A stretch of DNA of 5,009 nt from CAYSPU01 sp964432995 (GTDB lineage Bacteria > Verrucomicrobiota > Verrucomicrobiia > Limisphaerales > JAHDYP01): positions 1 through 5,009 of the forward strand of contig CAYSPU010000344.1 in the NCBI GenBank assembly GCA_964432995.1, in the 5' to 3' direction. Both the position numbers and the translations under genes were made by a program. Under the pieces are notes generated by a model. The model had not been told where the DNA came from. It did not search any database and worked only from the letters and a program-made list of their open reading frames with translations. This document shows, one piece after another, positions 1-4,769 of the stretch. Within the stretch, counting starts at the first letter, position 1; each line of letters starts with the position of its first letter.

Positions 1-36
1 AGCCTTCAGCCCTCAGCCCTTCAGCCCTTCAAGCCC
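1..36. repeat. Short tandem repeat, TTCAGCCC units, at the ligA break
   Basis: Four consecutive units of about 8 bases are seen: TTCAGCCC (5-12), TCAGCCC (13-19), TTCAGCCC (20-27) and TTCAAGCCC (28-36), with a partial AGCC at 1-4. On the coding strand the unit is GGGCTGAA, which carries a TGA. Units of 7 and 8 bases are not multiples of three, so the repeat puts TGA into successive frames and closes any ORF that enters it. The ligA reading frame loses family similarity exactly where this repeat starts. The repeat may extend beyond the window. Confidence 0.85.
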
Positions 37-1007
37 GCCCGCTCCCGCAGCGCCATGGCATCCAATTTGATCACGGCACCGTCCGTCCCGTAGTCGAAAT
101 CACGCCGGACCCGATCCAGTTCGTGAATGGCCTCGAGCAACTCCCCGACGGAGTGACAGCGCCAGATCCGCTCCGGTGTCGGAAAGCCCCACGCCCCCAG
201 CCAGGCCAGCGCCTCAAACTGGGTCGCCGGAACCGGACCGCTCAGCTCCCCGAGACCATAGAGCCGGATGCCCAGCGGACGCCGGGCAACAACGCGCGAG
301 TCCAGTTGCTTGAGCGAACCCGCCGCGGCATTCCGCGGATTCGCGAACGGCTCTTCGCCGGCCGACTCGCGTTCGGCGTTCCACCGCGCGAACCCTGATT
401 TCGAAAAATAGACTTCGCCGCGCACCTCGACCGCCGCCGGGACGCCGACCGGTGCCGACACCTCTTCGGCTGTGCCCGCGAATGGCGCGCCGGCCGCGGT
501 CCCCGGTCCGGCGGCGGGCACCGCAGCCAGCCGGACAGGCAGACCGCGGATGGTGCGGAGGTTGGCGGTGATGTCGTCGCCGGTCGTGCCGTCCCCGCGT
601 GTGGCGCCCACCGTGAGCCGGCCCTGTTCATACCGCAGGCTGACGGCCACGCCGTCCACCTTCGGTTCCACGAGCCAGGTCAACGCCTCCCCGGGCAGGA
701 GCTTCTCGACACGGCGCACGAACTCCCGCACCTCCTCCTCGGAGTAGGTGTTGTCCAGGCTCATCATGGGAACGGCGTGTTGCACGGGTCGGAACCCGTC
801 CAGGGGCTGTCCCCCCACGCGCGCGCTGGGCGAGTCCGGTGTCTGCAGGCTCGGAAACGCGCGCTCCAGATCGAGCAACTCGCGGTACAAACGATCATAC
901 TCGGCGTCGCCGATCCGCGGCTTCGCCAGAACGTAATAGGCGTGATCGTGCGCGCGAATCTCGGCCGCCAGTTGTTCGTGGCGCTTTTTGGCTTCGTCTG
1001 GTGTCAT
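21..1007 (-). CDS. ligA: NAD+-dependent DNA ligase LigA, N-terminal half only (truncated within the adenylation domain)
   Basis: LigA seals nicks in duplex DNA during replication and repair, using NAD+ to adenylate its active-site lysine. The 328 residues seen here cover domain Ia (D34-x-E36-Y37-D38; TPDSP at 56-60; SLDN at 83-86) and most of the nucleotidyltransferase domain. Visible motifs are E114-P-K116-x-D118-G119 with nucleophile K116, TRGDG at 136-140, VEVRGE at 193-198, FANPRNAAAG at 221-230 and TDGAVIK ending at K314. Bacterial LigA is usually about 670 residues. This copy ends a few residues after K314, so it lacks the last nucleotidyltransferase motif, the OB fold, zinc finger, HhH and BRCT domains. 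The stop (21-23) lies inside a tandem repeat. An Ala/Pro-rich insert sits at about residues 161-190. The ATG at 1007 fits the family N-terminus, but no clear Shine-Dalgarno precedes it. An in-frame GTG at 1370 has a good one but adds 121 low-complexity residues. As written it should not ligate; it may be a pseudogene, an assembly break or a repeat-disrupted allele. Confidence 0.92.
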   Translation of the reverse strand: MTPDEAKKRHEQLAAEIRAHDHAYYVLAKPRIGDAEYDRLYRELLDLERAFPSLQTPDSPSARVGGQPLDGFRPVQHAVPMMSLDNTYSEEEVREFVRRVEKLLPGEALTWLVEPKVDGVAVSLRYEQGRLTVGATRGDGTTGDDITANLRTIRGLPVRLAAVPAAGPGTAAGAPFAGTAEEVSAPVGVPAAVEVRGEVYFSKSGFARWNAERESAGEEPFANPRNAAAGSLKQLDSRVVARRPLGIRLYGLGELSGPVPATQFEALAWLGAWGFPTPERIWRCHSVGELLEAIHELDRVRRDFDYGTDGAVIKLDAMALRERAGLKG

Positions 1008-1136
1008 GGAATGATCGATGCCCCAACGCCGGGCTTCTCGGTGCGGAGTCCGCGGTCCAGAACTGGGAGCCTGGGGCCCGGGACCCCATGCCGGCGTTCC
1101 AGTGGCCGGCGCCCTCCTACAAACCATCGGCGCCGT

Positions 1137-1174
1137 GTGCAACCTTTTGTCGTATATACGACAAAAGGTTGCAC
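1137..1174. repeat. Perfect 38-bp palindrome
   Basis: The left arm GTGCAACCTTTTGTCGTAT (1137-1155) is followed at once by its exact reverse complement (1156-1174), with no mismatch and no spacer. Symmetry stops at both ends (T1136 faces T1175). The core GTCGTATATACGAC is AT-rich against strongly GC-rich flanks. As RNA or single-stranded DNA it would fold into a 17-bp stem with a TATA loop on either strand. Possible roles are a symmetric protein-binding site, a bidirectional transcription stop or attenuator ahead of ligA, or one copy of a dispersed palindromic repeat. The sequence does not decide between them. No obvious target-site duplication flanks it. Confidence 0.9.
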
Positions 1175-1367
1175 TACGGAAAGCGACCGGCGGCCGGCTG
1201 GTGCGATCCGCACCGTCCCACACGGGGCGGCGGCCCTCCGCCCCCCCCACCGTCCCGGCGGCCAGCGGCCCCACGTGCCGGCCGCGCCCTCGAACCTCCA
1301 CTGCCTTCCCACCCCTCGCAGCCGCTGCGACCCGAGACGGGTCGCGATCCGTTTCGAACCTTGACGA

Positions 1368-1383
1368 CACATCCGCCTCCTTG
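1368..1383 (-). promoter_or_regulatory. Shine-Dalgarno-like site plus GTG, in frame with ligA
   Basis: On the minus strand AAGGAGG (1377-1383) lies 6 nt before a GTG codon (1370-1368) and 3-4 nt before an overlapping ATG in another frame. The GTG frame stays open through the 38-bp palindrome into ligA, 121 codons downstream. It is a better ribosome-binding match than anything at the expected ligA start. The intervening codons do not look like protein, so this may be a chance match, the start of a lost or short leader gene, or the original ligA leader separated from its gene by inserted repeats. Confidence 0.3.
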
Positions 1384-1467
1384 GCAGGCAGCGGCGACTG
1401 GGCTGTGCGACCTCTGGACGCAGCATTGCCGCTTCTGCTTTGGTGTGCGCGTAGACCATCGGGGCCC

Positions 1468-2514
1468 TCACCGCGGCGGCGCGTTGGTCATCTTCTTGAA
1501 CGCCCCGCGGAGGAACCAGTGCCGCCGCAACCCTTGAATGAAGTAGTCCGTCTCGCGGACGGACTTGGCGATCTCGGAGACGAGGTTGGTGTTCGCCTGC
1601 ACTTGGACGTTGAGGTTGCTCGTAATGCCGGCAAGGTTGTCGAGTGCCGGACCCAGCTTGGCCACGAGCGTGTCGAGGTCGGTCTCCAGACTGGTCAGCG
1701 TCTGCTGCGCCGCGGCCAGCGTGCCTTGCAGGCGAGGCTCGACGTTCGTCGAGAACAGCCAGCGCCCGAGCGAGCCCTCAGGATCCCGCAATTGGCCGGT
1801 GATCTCGGCCAGGTTGGCGGCGGCGGGTTGCGCGCTGCGGGAGAGGGTGTTGAGGTTCGAGAGCACCTCGAGGGTGCCGGCAAACACGGCCGTGAGCTGG
1901 TTGGTCAGCGCGGGAAGCGCGGTTTCGACGGCCTTCACGACCTGGTTGACGCGCTCGCTGACGGCCGCCGCTTCCTCCGTGGACAGCCACACCCCCTTGG
2001 TCTCCGGGGTGAGGTCGACGTATTGGCCGGACACCTTCTCGCTCAAGACCTGCACCCCCCTGCCGTCAGCCCGATTGGTCACCGTCACATCCCCCACCAC
2101 CCCTTGCATCACCTCGATCTGCCGGTTCCCCAGCAGATCCACCGGGTTCACCTTCGCGAAGGAATCGGTCCAGATGTAGCCGTAGTTGGGTTCCACCACC
2201 TCGAACCGGACGAAGACGTTGTAGCGGTTCGTCATGAACCAGTAGTCCGGGGGCATCGGCTTCACCTCCACAATCCGCCCGATGTCGAGGCCCATCATCT
2301 TCACCGTGTCGCCCACCTTCAGTCCGGTCGCATCCGCCAGGTAGATGTAGTACGGAATCCGTTGGCGGAACCAACCTTGGCGGATGCCCCGATGCAGGAC
2401 ATAGCCGACAAACGCGGCCAGCATCAGCAACAAGGCCAAGCCCACAAACAACCCAGCCACTCGCTCGCCACGCTGCAACCGCGGATGCAGCGGGGCTGTG
2501 GAGTCGATCGCCAT
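1468..2514 (-). CDS. MCE (MlaD-like) family protein, single-TM lipid-transport substrate-binding subunit
   Basis: MCE proteins are anchored in the inner membrane and form rings or tubes in the periplasm that carry phospholipids or other hydrophobic molecules between inner and outer membrane, usually with a YrbE/MlaE permease and an MlaF ATPase. This 348-residue protein has a short basic cytoplasmic start and one membrane helix at about 19-41. An MCE domain follows at about 52-140, including the signature A-T-G-L-K-V-G-D-T-V-K-M-M-G-L-D-I-G-R (62-80). A long C-terminal part (about 175-325) is mainly helical and rich in Ala/Leu/Gln/Asn, as in MCE proteins with coiled-coil extensions. The tail contains H-W-F-L-R-G-A-F (332-339). 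The ATG at 2514 gives a normal N-in anchor and is preceded by a purine-rich stretch. It is the third gene of the unit, 30 nt after tatD-like. No permease or ATPase gene is in the window. Family assignment is firm; the substrate is unknown. Confidence 0.9.
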   Translation of the reverse strand: MAIDSTAPLHPRLQRGERVAGLFVGLALLLMLAAFVGYVLHRGIRQGWFRQRIPYYIYLADATGLKVGDTVKMMGLDIGRIVEVKPMPPDYWFMTNRYNVFVRFEVVEPNYGYIWTDSFAKVNPVDLLGNRQIEVMQGVVGDVTVTNRADGRGVQVLSEKVSGQYVDLTPETKGVWLSTEEAAAVSERVNQVVKAVETALPALTNQLTAVFAGTLEVLSNLNTLSRSAQPAAANLAEITGQLRDPEGSLGRWLFSTNVEPRLQGTLAAAQQTLTSLETDLDTLVAKLGPALDNLAGITSNLNVQVQANTNLVSEIAKSVRETDYFIQGLRRHWFLRGAFKKMTNAPPR

Positions 2515-2532
2515 ATTGGTGCCCCCCCTTTT
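2515..2532 (-). promoter_or_regulatory. Ribosome binding region of the MCE gene containing a G7 tract
   Basis: In the 30-nt gap after the TatD stop, the minus strand reads AAAAGGGGGGG (2532-2522), then 7 nt, then ATG. The A/G-rich run is a plausible Shine-Dalgarno region. Its core is a homopolymer of seven G, whose length could change by slippage and alter binding strength or spacing. Confidence 0.5.
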
Positions 2533-2544
2533 ACTGCAGGTGCG

Positions 2545-3405
2545 TCAACTCCCGCAACATCTCCCGAACAACCTCCGGAAGTTCGCCTCCACCTGAACCG
2601 CCAGGCTCTCCACCCGTTCCTCGAACCACGCGGCCGCAAAAAGGTAAACCCCGAGGAGAGACGCCGGGTGGTTCAGCAACCGCCCGCTGACCGGATCGCG
2701 CAACTCCGGGAGGTCCCGTCTCTCCACCGCCTCGCGAAAGGCCGGCCCCGCCTCCTCGGGGCTCGGCAATCTCTGGTCCGGAGCGTCCGTCTCCAGCAAT
2801 AAGCGCTCCCGTGGCACCCGGCGGAAGGTCTCTCGCTGGCGTTCCTTGCGCGCCAGGGCGAAACTGCCGGGCAAAGAAAAATACGCTCCCAACTCGGCCA
2901 ACGGTTCGACCATCTCCTTGGGCCCACCATAGGAGTGCAGCAGGAAGCCGCAGTCGGGTCGCGGATGGGCGCGCAGCAACTCCGCCAGCCGCCCCCAGGC
3001 CCGCAGACAATGAATGCTCACCGGGCGCTGACGCTCGGCGGCGAGCCGCAACTGAAAAACGAATGCCTCCTCCTGCCCTTCGTAGGGCAGCCCCGGCTTC
3101 CAGCGATCCAACCCGATCTCCCCCACGGCCAACGGCAGCTCGTCCAGGGCGTTCCGCAGGCGCGTCTGCCAATCCGCCGCCTGCTCGTGGACATACCACG
3201 GATGCACGCCAAATGAGGGAATCACCAAACCCGGGTGAGCGCGCGCCAGCGAGGCCACCGCCGCCCAATCCTCGCCACCCGACCCGTTGACCACCATGGA
3301 TTCGACGCCCGTGCGCCGGCAGGCCCCCAGGAGCGCCTCCTGGCCGCCACCGAAGCGGTCGTCCTGCAGATGATTGTGGGCGTCGAAGAGCCGGAGTGTC
3401 GTCAC
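2545..3405 (-). CDS. TatD-family metal-dependent hydrolase (putative DNase)
   Basis: TatD proteins are cytoplasmic TIM-barrel amidohydrolase-superfamily enzymes. Characterised members act as Mg2+-dependent 3'-5' exonucleases or DNases. The 286 residues (normal family range is about 255-290) carry the full set of family motifs in order: D8-A-H10-N-H12, G66-V-H-P69, G95-E96-I-G-L-D100, S130-I-H132-C, H157-S-Y-G-G161 and L-L-E205-T-D207-A-P. The expected metal ligands H10, H12, E96, H132, H157 and D207 are all present, so the enzyme should be active. Near the C-terminus N245-H-P replaces the more common N-E-P. Start is GTG at 3405; no later start is possible because the first metal motif begins at residue 8. 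The Shine-Dalgarno is weak, and translation may be coupled to the YbaK gene, whose stop lies 13 nt upstream. The subfamily (TatD, YcfH or YjjV) cannot be settled by eye. Confidence 0.93.
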   Translation of the reverse strand: MTTLRLFDAHNHLQDDRFGGGQEALLGACRRTGVESMVVNGSGGEDWAAVASLARAHPGLVIPSFGVHPWYVHEQAADWQTRLRNALDELPLAVGEIGLDRWKPGLPYEGQEEAFVFQLRLAAERQRPVSIHCLRAWGRLAELLRAHPRPDCGFLLHSYGGPKEMVEPLAELGAYFSLPGSFALARKERQRETFRRVPRERLLLETDAPDQRLPSPEEAGPAFREAVERRDLPELRDPVSGRLLNHPASLLGVYLFAAAWFEERVESLAVQVEANFRRLFGRCCGS

Positions 3406-3418
3406 GGGGCGATCGCGC

Positions 3419-3880
3419 TCACGTCGAAAACGACAGCACGCGCGGGTGCACCAACCGCTCGAAGTCGCGGTAGGCCATCTGGAACACCTCGGTATGCGTC
3501 CCGGCGTTGAAGGCGATGCGTTCGTCCGCCGCCAAACCGGGGGTCACGTAGACCTCCATCCCGTACAGATTCCCAAACGGCGGCATGGCCCCAATCTCGC
3601 AGTCGGGAAAGGCCAACCGGAACTCCTCTTCGGTGGCAAACTGGACTTCCTCGGTGCCCAACTCCCGGCGCACGTCCGACAGCAGGACCTTCCGGTTGGC
3701 TGGCAGCACCGCCATCGCCATTCGACCTTCCACCTTGAGGATCACGGTCTTGGCCATCTCCCGACCCGACACATGGGCGCACTCGGCGACCTGCTGGGCT
3801 GTGAAGGCGGGGGCGTGGGCGATGCTGAGGTAGGGAACGTGCTCCTGGTCCAGGAACTCCTTGAGCTTTCGCGCTGGCAT
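3419..3880 (-). CDS. YbaK/ProX-type aminoacyl-tRNA deacylase (YbaK/aaRS-associated domain protein)
   Basis: Free-standing YbaK-domain proteins hydrolyse mischarged aminoacyl-tRNAs (for example Cys-tRNA(Pro) or Ala-tRNA(Pro)) in the cytoplasm, as a proofreading step for translation. The protein has 153 residues, the normal size for a single-domain member. Seen in order: H22 and T27-A-Q in the N-terminal strand/helix; M42-A-K44-T-V-I-L, which holds the conserved lysine needed by the family; M56-A-V-L-P-A; L67-S-D-V-R; G97-A-M-P-P-F-G103, the substrate-pocket loop; and F124-N-A-G-T-H-T130. The final segment is F-E-R-L. The ATG at 3880 is set by TGGAGGT 5 nt upstream. It is the first gene of the YbaK-TatD-MCE unit. 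Which amino acid it removes cannot be read from sequence alone. The 13-nt gap to the TatD gene suggests co-transcription. Confidence 0.92.
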   Translation of the reverse strand: MPARKLKEFLDQEHVPYLSIAHAPAFTAQQVAECAHVSGREMAKTVILKVEGRMAMAVLPANRKVLLSDVRRELGTEEVQFATEEEFRLAFPDCEIGAMPPFGNLYGMEVYVTPGLAADERIAFNAGTHTEVFQMAYRDFERLVHPRVLSFST

Positions 3881-3884
3881 ACAG

Positions 3885-3891
3885 ACCTCCA
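3885..3891 (-). promoter_or_regulatory. Shine-Dalgarno of the YbaK-type gene
   Basis: TGGAGGT on the minus strand lies 5 nt before the ATG (3880-3878). It is a strong match to the anti-Shine-Dalgarno and fixes the start. It also shows that this organism uses Shine-Dalgarno sites, which makes their absence at ligA notable. Confidence 0.75.
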
Positions 3892-3931
3892 GGTTATCGT
3901 TGCGTTCTGTGGCTCTGGGCCACCCATGCGT

Positions 3932-3959
3932 AACCTAGACCGATTCACTGCCCTGTAAA
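3932..3959 (-). promoter_or_regulatory. Candidate sigma-70-type promoter for the YbaK-TatD-MCE unit
   Basis: On the minus strand TTTACA (3959-3954, one mismatch to TTGACA) is followed after 16 nt by TAGGTT (3937-3932, a weak -10 match). A start of transcription near 3925 would leave a leader of about 45 nt before the YbaK ATG. The placement fits the first gene of the unit and lies in a locally less GC-rich patch, but the -10 box is poor. Confidence 0.35.
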
Positions 3960-4308
3960 GCACGGATTGGCTGGCGAACTGGCGAACGCGCATCGGGCAC
4001 ATCTCGACACTGCCCCCACGCCAATCGGTGGGCGGGCATCACCGATGCCCGCGGGGCTGGGCCAGGCGGTGCTGGCCGCCCACAGCGTCGTGAGCTGCTC
4101 ATCTGCAGTGGGGGCGGCGCCAAGATGCACCTACGCGCATCGCATCTTCCAAGTCAGGTAGGGCGACCTCTCCGCAGGCACCGCAGGCACCGGCCAACGA
4201 GACCCCTGTCAAACCCAACTGCGGCGCCGGCACGGTGGGAGCGAAACGCTCCAGGAACCGGCCGGTGCAGCCTGAGATTGTCGGTGGGCGTCCAGCACCG
4301 TATGGCCG

Positions 4309-4380
4309 GGACCGCGGGTCTTCTCGACCCGCAGCAAAACGCACACACCCTTGCCTGCGGCTCAAGACGAGCCGCGGTCC
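4309..4380. repeat. Structured repeat copy A (three-stem element)
   Basis: The 72-base element is bounded by GGACCGC (4309-4315) and its exact complement GCGGTCC (4374-4380). Inside are two 7-bp hairpins with 5-nt loops: GCGGGTC/GACCCGC (4314-4320 with 4326-4332) and GCGGCTC/GAGCCGC (4357-4363 with 4369-4375). A further pair CGCAG/CTGCG (4330-4334 with 4355-4359) competes with these. The core at 4324-4346 matches 21 of 23 bases of copy B at 4461-4483. The outer and inner stems share a few bases, so not all can form at once. It is best described as an extragenic repeat of unknown function. Confidence 0.65.
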
Positions 4381-4436
4381 GCAACCTTGCGGGCTGTCGA
4401 TTGTCCAACCACACCCGCACGCCAAGCAACCCTTCC

Positions 4437-4560
4437 GGACCGCGTCCCGCGGCCGCGGGATCGACCCGCAGCAGGACGCACACGTCCCCGGCTGCGCTCA
4501 AGCCGCCTCCGCCAAGGCTACGACTTGGCAGGGCGGTCGCGCTCCGGACCGCCCGCCCTG
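4437..4560. repeat. Structured repeat copy B, with an adjoining hairpin
   Basis: This copy begins with the same GGACCGC (4437-4443), which can pair with GCGGTC (4533-4538). It has a 16-bp perfect palindrome TCCCGCGGCCGCGGGA (4445-4460) where copy A has a short hairpin. The shared core follows (4461-4483), then CGCAGC/GCTGCG (4467-4472 with 4491-4496) enclosing GGACG/CGTCC around a CACA loop. GCCAAG/CTTGGC (4511-4516 with 4524-4529) and GGGCGGTC/GACCGCCC (4531-4538 with 4547-4554) close it, with CAGGGCGG/CCGCCCTG (4529-4536 with 4553-4560) as an alternative. Copy B starts 128 bases after copy A. Its left part is diverged but keeps the stem-forming design. Confidence 0.6.
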
Positions 4561-4565
4561 GGGGA

Positions 4566-4694
4566 CTAGTGACCAACAACCTCCGGATTCACTTGAAACC
4601 GACGGCACCCCACCTGTCCCGAACTGGGCCCTTTGAAAAGCGCGATGACTGCTGCCAGCACGAGTGGAAGACGCACTCCGCCCTTGGTGTTCAT
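4566..4694 (-). pseudogene. Possible gene remnant: 42-residue ORF with signal-peptide-like start
   Basis: From ATG at 4694 the minus strand encodes M-N-T-K-G-G-V-R-L-P-L-V-L-A-A-V-I-A-L-F-K-G. This is a short basic start followed by a hydrophobic run of about 11 residues, like a signal peptide, and then 20 undistinguished residues to the TAG at 4566. It begins just after the terminator of the upstream gene and ends where the repeat cluster starts. That would fit a secreted-protein gene cut down to its first codons. No Shine-Dalgarno is seen, and chance cannot be excluded. Confidence 0.2.
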
Positions 4695-4720
4695 GAAGCG
4701 AATCACTTCGAAATAAAGCA

Positions 4721-4747
4721 AAGGGTGCGGCGGATGGCCGCACCCTT
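4721..4747 (-). terminator. Intrinsic terminator after the unrecognised gene
   Basis: An 11-bp perfect stem, AAGGGTGCGGC and its complement, with 5-nt loop CATCC on the minus strand, is followed by TGCTTTATTTCG, a moderately T-rich tail. It begins 22 nt after the stop at 4770 and so should end transcription of the gene entering from the right. Confidence 0.8.
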
Positions 4748-4769
4748 CTGAATCCACTAACCCAGCGCC

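Larger units (their letters stand above)
1008..1467. other. 460-base spacer between the MCE gene and ligA, rich in inverted repeats
   Basis: I see no convincing gene here. Besides the 38-bp palindrome listed separately, the stretch holds GGTGCG/CGCACC (1200-1205 with 1209-1214, 3-nt loop) and GCGACCCG/CGGGTCGC (1327-1334 with 1338-1345, 3-nt loop). It also holds a GCCGGC pair (1090-1095 with 1105-1110), GGGG/CCCC around a CCCGGG core (1073-1087), and a run of eight C at 1241-1248. None is followed by a T-run on the minus strand, so none is a clear intrinsic terminator for the MCE gene. The frame of ligA stays open across the whole spacer, but the translation is Arg/Gly/Ala/Pro-rich low-complexity sequence. 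That is what GC-rich non-coding DNA gives. The GC-rich part at 1018-1135 looks like a dispersed extragenic repeat, by its composition only. Confidence 0.6.
3960..4720. other. Long gene-poor stretch filled with inverted repeats
   Basis: No ORF here resembles a known protein apart from a weak remnant at 4566-4694. From left to right I see an 8-base tandem duplication CTGGCGAA x2 (3971-3986). A hairpin GCGGGCATC/GATGCCCGC follows (4032-4040 with 4044-4052, 3-nt loop). Next is GGCCAG/CTGGCC (4060-4065 with 4072-4077). Both hairpins are enclosed by GCCCCCAC/GTGGGGGC (4012-4019 with 4108-4115). Further on are AAGATGC/GCATCTT (4122-4128 with 4142-4148), GGAGCG/CGCTCC (4238-4243 with 4247-4252) and the palindrome ACCGGCCGGT (4257-4266). 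Two copies of a structured repeat come next and are listed separately. This density is typical of clusters of extragenic repetitive elements. Confidence 0.6.

Noticed and set aside
1327..1345. Intrinsic terminator for the MCE gene
   Set aside because: The 8-bp GC-rich stem with a 3-nt loop is not followed by a T-run on the minus strand; it lies about 120 nt after the stop and fits the general hairpin background of the spacer.
1345..1365. tRNA-like T-loop sequence (GGTTCGAAAC on the minus strand)
   Set aside because: The flanking bases do not pair as a T-stem, and no anticodon or acceptor arm can be drawn around it.
1008..1370. N-terminal extension of LigA by 121 residues
   Set aside because: The extension is low-complexity, crosses the palindrome and has no counterpart in the LigA family as I know it; the family N-terminus begins at 1007. 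The Shine-Dalgarno upstream is kept as an observation only.
1018..2802. A 594-codon open frame on the plus strand, antisense to the MCE and TatD genes
   Set aside because: The minus strand encodes two proteins with full family motifs here. The plus-strand product is His/Arg/Leu-rich low-complexity sequence, typical of an antisense shadow in GC-rich DNA.
4309..4560. CRISPR array
   Set aside because: Only two diverged copies exist, they carry multiple internal stems, and there are no regular repeats and spacers of uniform length.
4125..4751. A 208-codon plus-strand frame across the repeat cluster
   Set aside because: It runs through inverted repeats and the terminator, is rich in Arg/Pro/Thr/Ala without motifs, and has no ribosome binding site.
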